Assembly (NCBI RefSeq): GCF_002723915.1
Contig: NZ_BEWL01000002.1
Coordinates: forward strand, 62,001 to 126,000
Direction: 5' to 3'
From: Gluconobacter albidus
Lineage (GTDB): Bacteria > Pseudomonadota > Alphaproteobacteria > Acetobacterales > Acetobacteraceae
Length of the DNA stretch: 64,000 nt
A program made the translations under genes and the position numbers. The notes under the pieces were generated by a model. That model was given only the letters and a program-made list of their open reading frames with translations. It was not told where the DNA came from and ran no database searches. This document shows positions 45,291 through 52,961 of this stretch, one piece after another; position 1 is the stretch's first letter, and each line of letters begins with the position of its first letter.

Positions 45291-45779
45291 TCAGCAGCTC
45301 ATGTCCGCGGAGACGGGCTGCCGGTATTTCCTGCCGAGTGCATCAATTCCGGCAATATTGCGCGCCGATGCACTTGTGGGATCGAAGGTGCAGGCCAGCC
45401 AGGCTTCCACGATCGACTTCGCCACTTCCGGCCCGATCACACGCGCGCCCATGGTGATGATATGCGCGTTGTTCGACAGGGCCGCGCGTTCGGCGGAATA
45501 GGTGTCATGGGTCAGGGCCGCCCTGATGCCTGGAATTTTGTTGGCGGAAATGCACACGCCAATTCCGGTTCCACAGCACAGGATGCCCCGGTCGAATTCA
45601 CCGCTCAGAACCGCCAGCGATACGCGCTCGCTCAGTTCGGAATACAGTTCGCCCCGTTCATCTTCGGGATGGGACATGTCGACGACGACATGTCGACCAA
45701 GCGTCGAGAGATGCTGGGTCAGAAGTCTCGCCAGGCCTTCGCCTGCGCTGTCTCCACCAATGGCAATACGCATGGTCAT
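45291..45779 (-). CDS. rpiB: RpiB-family isomerase, probably tetrulose/erythrose-4-phosphate isomerase
   Basis: A 162-residue LacA/RpiB protein. Visible marks are [13 protein letters not shown] at the start, the catalytic Cys in [17 protein letters not shown] and [14 protein letters not shown]. The GGDSAGE opening, in place of the GxDHAG of standard RpiB, is the form seen in isomerases of tetritol pathways (EryI/DerI), which interconvert D-erythrulose-4-phosphate and D-erythrose-4-phosphate. It is 29 bp downstream of the TIM-like gene. General ribose-5-phosphate isomerase activity cannot be excluded. Confidence 0.88.
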   Translation of the reverse strand: MTMRIAIGGDSAGEGLARLLTQHLSTLGRHVVVDMSHPEDERGELYSELSERVSLAVLSGEFDRGILCCGTGIGVCISANKIPGIRAALTHDTYSAERAALSNNAHIITMGARVIGPEVAKSIVEAWLACTFDPTSASARNIAGIDALGRKYRQPVSADMSC

Positions 45780-45808
45780 TTTCCCTCTTCCTGCGTTCAG
45801 GCGACCGT

Positions 45809-46588
45809 TCAGGCCGCTATTTTGTCCGAAGCCAGATCACGCACACTGTCGATAAGGGCCATGAAGTCCGTCGCCTTCCAGGCCGCCCGCCCAATGAACA
45901 CACCATCCACATCCGCAAGTCCGACATAACCGCGGATGTTCTCACGCGAGACGCTTCCGCCATAAAGCAGCGGGATACGCGCGCCCTCCGCACCTGCGAG
46001 GTCCTGCACGACGCGCCGGAGCCGGGTGTGAACATCCGAGACGAAGCCTGCGTCCGCCGGGCGGCCGGAAGCTCCGATGGCCCAGACCGGCTCATAGGCA
46101 ATCAGGACGTTCGCCAGATCTTTTCGCGCCACACCATGAAGTGCGATTTTGGTCTGCCGGGCGAGCGTTTCGTGCGAGACGCCAAACTCGTACTCGTTCA
46201 GCGTATCGCCGATGCAGATGAGCGGGCGTAACCCGTGACGAAGGGCTGCATGAACCTTCAGGTTCACGGTCCAGTCCGTCTCGCCGAAATGCTGGCGACG
46301 TTCGGAGTGGCCGATTTCCACCATCGAGGCGCCGCAGCCCCGGATCATTTCCGGTGAAACTTCGCCCGTCCAAGACCCGCTGTCTTCCCAGTGCATGTTC
46401 TGCGCGCCCACCATCAGGGCGCTGTCTTCCAGCACGGTGCAGACATCCTTCAGGGACGTGAAAGGCGGGATGACGAAAGGCTGGATCCCCTGCGGGGGAA
46501 CAAATCCTTCAAGGGCCTGTGCCGAAGCGATGGCTTCGGCCGGTCCCTTGTTCATCTTCCAGCTCGTTCCGATCCAGACCTGAGCCAT
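45809..46588 (-). CDS. Triosephosphate-isomerase-like sugar-phosphate isomerase (EryH/LerI-like)
   Basis: A 259-residue TIM barrel. The start at 46588 follows GGAAGG by 6 nt and gives [15 protein letters not shown], the N-terminus typical of EryH/LerI proteins. An ATG at 46618 is possible, while anything further upstream would precede the predicted transcript start. Catalytic residues: Lys in GTSWKMNK, His in [14 protein letters not shown] near residue 100, Glu in [10 protein letters not shown] near 170, and phosphate loop [12 protein letters not shown]. In tetritol pathways this paralogue isomerises tetrulose phosphates rather than triose phosphates. It is the first gene of the second transcription unit of the locus. 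Confidence 0.9.
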   Translation of the reverse strand: MAQVWIGTSWKMNKGPAEAIASAQALEGFVPPQGIQPFVIPPFTSLKDVCTVLEDSALMVGAQNMHWEDSGSWTGEVSPEMIRGCGASMVEIGHSERRQHFGETDWTVNLKVHAALRHGLRPLICIGDTLNEYEFGVSHETLARQTKIALHGVARKDLANVLIAYEPVWAIGASGRPADAGFVSDVHTRLRRVVQDLAGAEGARIPLLYGGSVSRENIRGYVGLADVDGVFIGRAAWKATDFMALIDSVRDLASDKIAA

Positions 46589-46645
46589 TTCCGACCTTCC
46601 GAAAGGCTGAATGTTCATCCCGATTCTCCGTATTGCAGAACGGCA

Positions 46646-46695
46646 TATGTTAGCTTGAGCGTTAAAGTATAACATAAAAGAGTTACCAATGCCAA
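46646..46695 (-). promoter_or_regulatory. Sigma70-type promoter with overlapping operator, driving the isomerase-transporter-kinase unit
   Basis: On the minus strand TTGGCA (46695-46690) and TATACT (46671-46666) are near-consensus -35 and -10 boxes with 18-bp spacing. A perfect dyad TATGTTA-N17-TAACATA (46646-46652 and 46670-46676) overlaps the -10 box and the start site, a position suited to a repressor. AATAACGATA (46697-46706) lies just upstream of the -35. The transcript would start near 46659, about 70 nt before the TIM-like ATG. Confidence 0.65.
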
Positions 46696-46803
46696 AAATA
46701 ACGATACAAAATTCAGGAAGTTCAGAGAAAAAATTCTCTTTGAGGGTGATTTTTCTTCTGAATTCTCTGGAAATCAGCTCTGTTTTATAATCACATAAAA
46801 ATG

Positions 46804-47787
46804 TTACGCTGCATGCTCCAGCAGGACCGCTTCGGTCACGACGCTATCCAGATCCGCCTCTCTGAGGGGTGGTACGCCCTGAGCGCCCAGTTTTTCATGA
46901 TAGAGATGTGTTGCTTCTTTCGCCGACAGGGCTCCGTCGGTCACGCTGCGCATGGCCTCGATCAGTAAAAGCGGGTCATCTGCATCCACGATCTTGCGGC
47001 CGAAAAGCGCTGCGCGCGCGCCACAGCATTGTGCCTGATGGATCAGTTCCAGACAGTCGCGTGTTGTTCCGCTGCTGCCCCCCATGATGCCCACGATCAC
47101 GGAAGGGTCGAATGCACAGAGTTCGCTCAGGGCGTCCGCACCATTGAAGGGCACCTTCAGAAAAACGGGGCGTTCTTCACGCCGCAGGCCTGCCAGACAG
47201 CGAACGATCATGTCGTTCAGATAAAAGCCGCGGTCGGCCTGTGCGATCCGGCCTTCATTGGGATTGAAGACCTCAAGGAAATACGAAAAGCGGCTTTCTC
47301 CGGCTTCTTCACGAAAGCGGGCGAATTCTTCCAGCGCAAAGCTGTCCTGCGCGGCGTCGCCGTTGAAGGTCATGGAATACAGGCCAAGGCTGGTCTGCGC
47401 TTTTTTTAAAGATGCCGAGCGGAAAGGAACGGATTTCTGGGACTGGTAGGAGCCACCCCGCCCGCGCCACAGATCCGTCGTGTCATTGGCCCGGATCGCG
47501 GACTGGATCCGGGTTCCGGCAAAACCGTCTTCCGCGATCAGGGTCTCCAGAATGGAGGCCGAAGTCAGCATGATGTCCACGATGTCCTGCTGGAGGATGC
47601 CGTGGATAACGTCGACATATTCGCGGCGCGTCCGGAAACGGGAATGACCCTGTCTGAGGTCGCGACGCAGGCCTGTGGCACTGATGCCCGCGGCCATGTC
47701 GGAATCCTTGGCATCTGCGAGAATGAAATCCGTACGGTCGTCCTGACCGGCCAGCATGCGCGCGATTTTTTCTTCGTAACGGTTCAT
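46804..47787 (-). CDS. Class I aldolase-like TIM-barrel protein (DeoC/LacD/FbaB superfamily), unassigned
   Basis: A 327-residue protein of the (beta/alpha)8 aldolase type. It has LMLTSASILETLI near residue 57, FSYFLEVFNP near 175, a candidate Schiff-base lysine in PVFLKVPFNGA near 220, the phosphate-binding GIMGGSSGTTRD near 245 and ARAALFGRKIVDADDP near 270. The order fits a class I aldolase, but it is not a normal DeoC, FbaB or LacD in length or detail. It is the third gene of the operon starting with the EryA- and EryB-like genes, 3 bp after the dehydrogenase. It occupies the place where EryC, a racemase/isomerase of a different family, is expected. It may cleave or epimerise a tetrulose or related phosphate; the exact reaction is unknown. 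Confidence 0.75.
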   Translation of the reverse strand: MNRYEEKIARMLAGQDDRTDFILADAKDSDMAAGISATGLRRDLRQGHSRFRTRREYVDVIHGILQQDIVDIMLTSASILETLIAEDGFAGTRIQSAIRANDTTDLWRGRGGSYQSQKSVPFRSASLKKAQTSLGLYSMTFNGDAAQDSFALEEFARFREEAGESRFSYFLEVFNPNEGRIAQADRGFYLNDMIVRCLAGLRREERPVFLKVPFNGADALSELCAFDPSVIVGIMGGSSGTTRDCLELIHQAQCCGARAALFGRKIVDADDPLLLIEAMRSVTDGALSAKEATHLYHEKLGAQGVPPLREADLDSVVTEAVLLEHAA

Positions 47788-47790
47788 GGT

Positions 47791-49500
47791 TCAGGCTCTC
47801 AGGGCTGTCTGTGAGGGGGATGTGTCGGGGAGGTCGCCCTTCAGGTTGTGGCGCTCCTGCGCTTCTTTCCAGGCGGCGCGGCACTGCCGGTCCGTTTCCT
47901 GCGCGCTCCATCCCAGAGCTGCGCCCACGACACCGCCCCCTTCGAGAACGACGTCGGGTGTGAGGAGCCCGCTCAGGGCAATCGGCGTCCGCCGAAAGAG
48001 AACATCGGAGAGGGTGCGGACCAGTTCTTCCGAAGCGATGAAGGCCAGTTCGCGCCGTGTGTAGGTCGGGAGCGTCCGCAGTGGCGCGTCGGCTTCCTTC
48101 TGGCAGAACACCGCAAAAGCGCGGGCCCGCGATCCGTACCGCTCCAGCAGAATTCCGGCCCTCTGGCGCGGCATGCCATAGGTTACGAAAAACTCGTCCA
48201 GATACGCGGAATAGCGCTCCGGCGCCGGATAATCGCGACCGCCGCCAATCGGGAAAGTCTTAGTAGAGAGGTGGCGTGGTGCGCCCAGAGTTTCGAGCAA
48301 CCGGTCCGCGACCTCTTCGGCCAGTCCGCGGAATGTCGTCCATTTCCCGCCAACCAAGGACAGGAGGGGCGTGTCTCCAAGCCGGTTTTCATGCACGATA
48401 TGATCGCGGCTGATGGCTCCGGGATCGGACGCATCGGTCGCGGGGAGGGGACGGACGCCACTGTAGCGGTAAACCACGTCATCGGGGCTGAAGCTGAAGC
48501 CGGGAAACAGATCCGCGACCATCCGCAGCATGTAATCCTGTTCGTCGTCGGTGCACGTGGCGGTATCGGGATCTTCGATCCGGATATCCGTCGAGCCGAC
48601 CAGAACGTGACCGTAAAACGGATAGGCCAGACAGATCCGTCCGTCCGGTGTTCCGAAATACATCATGCGTCCTTTGAGTTCGCGCAGAAGCCCGTCATGT
48701 CGTAACAGCAGATGCGAGCCTTTCGTGCCGCCGATATAACGCGTCGTCTCGCCGAGGACGGCATTGATGCGGTCGATCCACGCGCCTCCCGCATTCACAA
48801 GCGCCCGCGCCCGGACGTTGCGTGTCTCTCCGGTCATGCTGCCCCTGAGGCGCAGAATGCCATCGGCAAATGAAACCGGAACGGTATAGGTCGCAACCCC
48901 GCAGCCGGTCCCGACATTCAGGCCGTCCTGCACACATTCATAACCAAGCCGCTCGGGCTGGGTGATGGCAGCGTCATAATATTGTGCGGTAGCGAGAACA
49001 TCCGTCGCCATATGCGGCCACTCTTCCCGCGTTCTGCGATTGAGGAAGAGGCTGTGTCGCGGCATGACACGCGCGCGGCGTCCCAGAAAATCATAGATCT
49101 GAAGCCCGGCTTCCAGCACCAGAGCCCCCCGGTCGGTCATTTTGCCGCCCAGACGCAGGAATTTCCGCACGGACGGGACGATGCCTCCGAACCAGGAGCG
49201 GATTGGCAGAACCGTTGGCAGGGGTTTGACCACGTGCGGCGCATTCCGCAGCAGAAGATTGCGCTCCAGAGTGGACTGCGCGACCAGGCGGAATTCACCC
49301 GTTTCGAGATATTTGATTCCGCCATGGATCAGCCGCGAGGGCGCGCAGGAGGCGCCGGAACAGATGTCGCTCCGATCAACGAGCAGGACGCGCAGATCCT
49401 GTAGGGCCAGTTCGCGAAACAGGCCGGCTCCGTTGATGCCGGCGCCTATGATGACGACATCGAACTCCGCATTCTCGCAGATATCTTTCAGTCCGCTCAT
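47791..49500 (-). CDS. FAD-dependent polyol-phosphate dehydrogenase, GlpD/EryB-like
   Basis: A 569-residue flavoprotein. The N-terminal FAD-binding motif is VVIIGAGINGAGLFRELA, followed by SGASCAPSRLIHGGIKYLE, the signature of the GlpD/EryB family. LVNAGGAWID near residue 240, YPFYGHVLVGSTD near 310 and LSLVGGKWTTFRGLAEEV near 395 are further GlpD marks, and a C-terminal helical cap follows. It probably oxidises erythritol-4-phosphate to a tetrulose phosphate at the inner membrane and passes electrons to quinone. Its ATG overlaps the kinase stop by 4 bp. Glycerol-3-phosphate dehydrogenase is the alternative, but the kinase partner and isomerases favour a tetritol. Confidence 0.85.
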   Translation of the reverse strand: MSGLKDICENAEFDVVIIGAGINGAGLFRELALQDLRVLLVDRSDICSGASCAPSRLIHGGIKYLETGEFRLVAQSTLERNLLLRNAPHVVKPLPTVLPIRSWFGGIVPSVRKFLRLGGKMTDRGALVLEAGLQIYDFLGRRARVMPRHSLFLNRRTREEWPHMATDVLATAQYYDAAITQPERLGYECVQDGLNVGTGCGVATYTVPVSFADGILRLRGSMTGETRNVRARALVNAGGAWIDRINAVLGETTRYIGGTKGSHLLLRHDGLLRELKGRMMYFGTPDGRICLAYPFYGHVLVGSTDIRIEDPDTATCTDDEQDYMLRMVADLFPGFSFSPDDVVYRYSGVRPLPATDASDPGAISRDHIVHENRLGDTPLLSLVGGKWTTFRGLAEEVADRLLETLGAPRHLSTKTFPIGGGRDYPAPERYSAYLDEFFVTYGMPRQRAGILLERYGSRARAFAVFCQKEADAPLRTLPTYTRRELAFIASEELVRTLSDVLFRRTPIALSGLLTPDVVLEGGGVVGAALGWSAQETDRQCRAAWKEAQERHNLKGDLPDTSPSQTALRA

Positions 49501-51116
49501 GGCCGTGCTCCCTGTGTCATGGTGCTGGCCATCGCGTAGTTCAGAACCGGTCCGGCCTCCACGAGATCGTTTTCGCGGGAATGCTCTGTTGTGGCAGGTT
49601 TCAGGGAGGACGTTCCGCCATCATAAAGATCTGACCAGAACGGCCTCATGGCCTGCGTCAGTGCGACATAGCGGCGATAAATTCCCTCATAGACACGTTC
49701 GCGGTCCGGCTGCGGTCTGTAGGTGTGCATCGGCACGTCCTGCGCGGCCACGGCGTCTTCAAGGCTGGCGTACAATCCTACGGAAACGCTCGCCGTCAGG
49801 GCCGCGCCCAAAGCTCCGGCTTCGCGGACTTCGGGGATGCGGACAGGCATTCCCAGAATATCCGCGAACATCTGGGCGATGGCAGGCTGTCCGCTTCCAC
49901 CTCCCGAAATTCCGATCCTGCGAACGGGCCCGGTCTGTTTGAGGGCATCGACATGTTCACGATGATTGAAGACCGTTCCTTCCACCATTGCCTGAAACAG
50001 GTCCGCCCGGTCATGCCAGGATTGCACGCCGAACAGGGATGCGCTGGCGGGGGCGTCATAGGGCGAGCCGAACAGGAACGGGTGATACAGCGGAACCGCA
50101 GGACGGGCTCCTGGCTGGGACAGGCGCGCTTCTATTTCCGCAGAAAGGCTCCGGGCCGCGTCCTGATCGCCTGGCATGAGGATTTTCGCCAGCCATTCGA
50201 GATTGCTTGAGGATGCCGGAGAAATTGCCATGCAGTTCCACAGTCCGCGACGATATCCTGCCCGACAGGCCCAGCCTTCCCCCACGACAGGTCGGTCGCG
50301 GAAAACCTCGTTGATCGAAAAGGTTCCAGCCGTGATCGACAGATCGCCCGCTCTGGTATGGCCCAGACCGACGGCTGCGGCCGTCACATCATGCAATCCG
50401 ACCGAAACGGGTGTGCCGGCAACAAGCCCCGTCAGGGCTGCGGCTTCCGCCGTCACGACGCCACCCTGCTCACAGGAGAGGCGCATTTCCGGCAGCGCAG
50501 CCCGGATGTCCGCAAGGCCCAGAACATCGAGCAGGTCGTCGCTGTAATTCTGCGTGTACAGATCGGTGAAAGACGTGCTGGCCTCGGTCAGATCCGTCGC
50601 GATTTCGCCTGTCAGGCAGTAACGGATCCAGTCCTTGGCAAAAATCACGGACCCGATCGCCTGATACCGTTCCGGCTCGTTGTCCCGGATCCAGGCAAGA
50701 AGTGTGTTGGCCGAATAGACGTACGGACGCTGCCCCGCGATCGGGAGAGTCAGATCGGAAATGCCGTCACGCTTCCAGCGTTCGTGAATGGCCGTCGCCC
50801 GGCTGTCGAGCGACATGATGCCCCGGCCCAGCGGATTTCTTGAGCGGTCAAGTAGAAAAACGCCATCTCCGTGCGCCGTGACACCGACAGAGGCGATGGC
50901 ATTTCCGTCCAGCTCCGCATCCCTCAGCGCGTCGCGGATGGATCCGATAACGGCCTGCCACGCTTCGTGCATATCGCGCTCGACATGATGCGGGCGCTCC
51001 ATGTGCTGTGCGACACGGCGTCGCCCTGTTCCGACGATGGCCCCTGTGGACGAAAACACAACAGCTTTGGTCGTGGTGGAACCGCTATCGATTCCGATGA
51101 TGAAATCCCGGCGCAT
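49497..51116 (-). CDS. FGGY-family carbohydrate kinase, EryA-like
   Basis: A 539-residue kinase. The start at 51116 follows GGAGGG by 6 nt and gives MRRDFIIGIDSGSTTTKAVV. FGGY marks: the phosphate-1 loop GIDSGSTTTKAV, catalytic Asp region SVGLHDVTAAAVGLG, the second FGGY signature RIGISGGGSGQPAIAQMFADILG near residue 415. The length and flanking GlpD-like gene match the EryA/EryB pair, with phosphorylation of erythritol at a terminal hydroxyl as first step. Xylulokinase- or glycerol-kinase-like activity is less likely. It is the first gene of a three-gene operon, and its promoter must lie in 51117-51442. Confidence 0.85.
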   Translation of the reverse strand: MRRDFIIGIDSGSTTTKAVVFSSTGAIVGTGRRRVAQHMERPHHVERDMHEAWQAVIGSIRDALRDAELDGNAIASVGVTAHGDGVFLLDRSRNPLGRGIMSLDSRATAIHERWKRDGISDLTLPIAGQRPYVYSANTLLAWIRDNEPERYQAIGSVIFAKDWIRYCLTGEIATDLTEASTSFTDLYTQNYSDDLLDVLGLADIRAALPEMRLSCEQGGVVTAEAAALTGLVAGTPVSVGLHDVTAAAVGLGHTRAGDLSITAGTFSINEVFRDRPVVGEGWACRAGYRRGLWNCMAISPASSSNLEWLAKILMPGDQDAARSLSAEIEARLSQPGARPAVPLYHPFLFGSPYDAPASASLFGVQSWHDRADLFQAMVEGTVFNHREHVDALKQTGPVRRIGISGGGSGQPAIAQMFADILGMPVRIPEVREAGALGAALTASVSVGLYASLEDAVAAQDVPMHTYRPQPDRERVYEGIYRRYVALTQAMRPFWSDLYDGGTSSLKPATTEHSRENDLVEAGPVLNYAMASTMTQGARP

Positions 51117-51442
51117 TTCTGGCCCTCCAGACGGCTTCAGTGTCAGGGACACGCAAATTCGAAGGACAGCCATATCACCGATTACGAGATATAGAACACA
51201 TATATCTGTGATATTCTAAGATTTAGTGTGACTTATCACGCGGATGCCCCGATGTCGGGCCAGAAATCTGATCTGCTGCGGATAACCTGCACGGTTGTCA
51301 TCACATCAGCGGTCAGCCATAAAAACAGGAAATGCTTCTTATTGAGTGGATGCAAAAAGAAGCGCACGTCATACTGCACGCAATCAGGCACTGACATGTC
51401 CATCCATAGCCTGTTTTTCTAACTGTTTGGGACTGATTACAT
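51117..51442. promoter_or_regulatory. Divergent promoter region with operator-like dyad
   Basis: These 326 bp lie between the divergent FGGY kinase and phosphohexomutase genes and hold no convincing gene. A perfect dyad AGATATA-N7-TATATCT lies at 51187-51207, about 70 bp upstream of the kinase ATG, in an AT-rich stretch suited to the promoter of the tetritol operon. Nothing else stands out in the 230 bp nearer the phosphohexomutase. No regulator gene (such as a SorC or DeoR protein) is present beside it. Confidence 0.5.
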
Positions 51443-52912
51443 ATGAAAATAGCTGACTGGATGGTGGAATCAGGCGTTGCGTTTGGAACGAGCGGCGCGC
51501 GTGGGCTTGTGACGTCCATGACGGATGCTGTCTGTTTTGCGTATACCGTCGGCTATCTCAAACATTTACAGACGCTGGGCGAGTTTGCTCCCGGAACATC
51601 CGTCGCCATCGCCGGAGACCTTCGGCCGAGTACGCCGCGCATTTTGCGCGCCTGTGCGGCTGCCATTCTCTGGATGGAAGGCCAGCCGGTAAACTGCGGC
51701 TTTGTGCCGACGCCTGCTCTGAGCCTCTATGCGTTTGGCAGGGGTATTCCGTCCCTCATGGTGACGGGAAGCCATATTCCGGACGACCGGAACGGCATCA
51801 AGTTCAATCGCGCCCGGGGCGAGTTTCTCAAGAGCGACGAAGCTGCCATGCGGCATGAGGACGTCACACTTCCGGAAGGCTGGTTTGATGAGCAGGGCGC
51901 CCTGAAAATTGACGTCGCAGTCCCGCCACTGACTGATGTCCTGAGGGAATATGTAGCCAGATATGTCGATTTCTTCGGCCCGACAGCGCTTTCGGGCCTG
52001 AAGCTTGGAATTTATCAGCATTCTGCCGTGGGGCGTGACGTTCTGGTGTCCGTCGTCGAAGCCCTTGGGGGTGAAGCCCATCCTCTGGGACGCTCCGACG
52101 TGTTCGTTTCGGTCGATACGGAGGCCGTGCGCCCCGAAGATGTCGTCCTTGCGCGGGACTGGGCGCAGACGGGGCAGTTTGATGCGATCCTGACGACAGA
52201 TGGTGATTCCGATCGCCCTCTTCTGGCGGATCAGAATGGCCGCTGGCTGCGGGGTGATGTGCTGGGTATTCTCGCGGCCCGCAAGCTTGGCGCCGTCTCC
52301 GTCACAACGCCCGTCAGCAGCAATACGGCGCTGGAAGCATCCGGCGTTGCGCCCTTCGTTCAAAGAACGCGTATTGGCTCGCCATTCGTCGTGTCAGGCA
52401 TGACGGATGCTGTGGAAAAGGGAAATGTTCCGTCTGTTGGCTACGAAGCCAATGGGGGCTTTCTGCTTGCCAGCGATATCGAGCATGACGGCCGACGTCT
52501 CGTGGCATTACCGACGCGCGATGCCGTCCTGCCCATGCTCTGTGCGCTGGTTTCGGCCACAAGCGGGCAGAACGGGCTTGCGGAACTTCTTGAAACACTT
52601 CCGCCGCGCTTCACCGTGAGCGATCGTCTGAAAGACGTTCCGACAGAGCAGAGCAAGGCCCGTCTGACCATTCTGCGTGAGGACGTTCCGGCTGTGAGCG
52701 GGACTCTGGGGTTTGTGGACGCCTGCGGACCTGTTGCAACCGTCGATGAGACGGACGGTATCCGCATGACGTTCGAACGTGGCGATATCATCCACCTGCG
52801 GCCATCCGGCAATGCCCCGGAACTGCGGGTGTATGTTGAATCGGCGACGCCCGAACGGGCCGAGCAACTTCTGACACTGGGGCTTGAGGCTGTCCGTCGC
52901 TGGATGGCATAG
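51443..52912 (+). CDS. Phosphomannomutase/phosphoglucomutase-family phosphohexomutase
   Basis: A 489-residue alpha-D-phosphohexomutase with all four active-site loops: the phosphoserine loop VTGSHIPDDRNGIKF (Ser near residue 112), metal-binding TTDGDSDRPLL near 252, sugar-binding YEANGGFLLASD near 335, and phosphate-binding RPSGNAPELRVYVES near 455. TGS replaces the common TAS before the His. It would interconvert hexose-6- and hexose-1-phosphates (mannose or glucose) for nucleotide-sugar supply. It stands between the tetritol locus and the exopolysaccharide genes, and the latter are the natural users of its product. The start at 51443 has no strong Shine-Dalgarno. Confidence 0.88.
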   Translation: MKIADWMVESGVAFGTSGARGLVTSMTDAVCFAYTVGYLKHLQTLGEFAPGTSVAIAGDLRPSTPRILRACAAAILWMEGQPVNCGFVPTPALSLYAFGRGIPSLMVTGSHIPDDRNGIKFNRARGEFLKSDEAAMRHEDVTLPEGWFDEQGALKIDVAVPPLTDVLREYVARYVDFFGPTALSGLKLGIYQHSAVGRDVLVSVVEALGGEAHPLGRSDVFVSVDTEAVRPEDVVLARDWAQTGQFDAILTTDGDSDRPLLADQNGRWLRGDVLGILAARKLGAVSVTTPVSSNTALEASGVAPFVQRTRIGSPFVVSGMTDAVEKGNVPSVGYEANGGFLLASDIEHDGRRLVALPTRDAVLPMLCALVSATSGQNGLAELLETLPPRFTVSDRLKDVPTEQSKARLTILREDVPAVSGTLGFVDACGPVATVDETDGIRMTFERGDIIHLRPSGNAPELRVYVESATPERAEQLLTLGLEAVRRWMA

Positions 52913-52925
52913 ACGACCAGTCTGC

Positions 52926-52961
52926 GATCAGGCTTGGATCCTCGGTGAGCTTTGCCTGATC
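52926..52961. terminator. Candidate bidirectional terminator
   Basis: GATCAGGC (52926-52933) and GCCTGATC (52954-52961) form a perfect 8-bp stem with a 20-nt loop. It lies between the phosphohexomutase stop (52912) and the convergent beta-helix protein stop (52960), and its last two bases overlap that stop codon. No T-tract follows. Confidence 0.55.

Noticed and set aside
43869-45929. 686-residue plus-strand frame over the sugar transporter genes
   Set aside because: It crosses two well-defined minus-strand genes and an rpiB gene, and has the Gly/Asp/His bias of an antisense frame.
46723-46738. AGAGAA-AAAA-TTCTCT hairpin downstream of the aldolase-like gene
   Set aside because: Short AT-rich stem with little stability, not a convincing terminator; left as possible minor structure.
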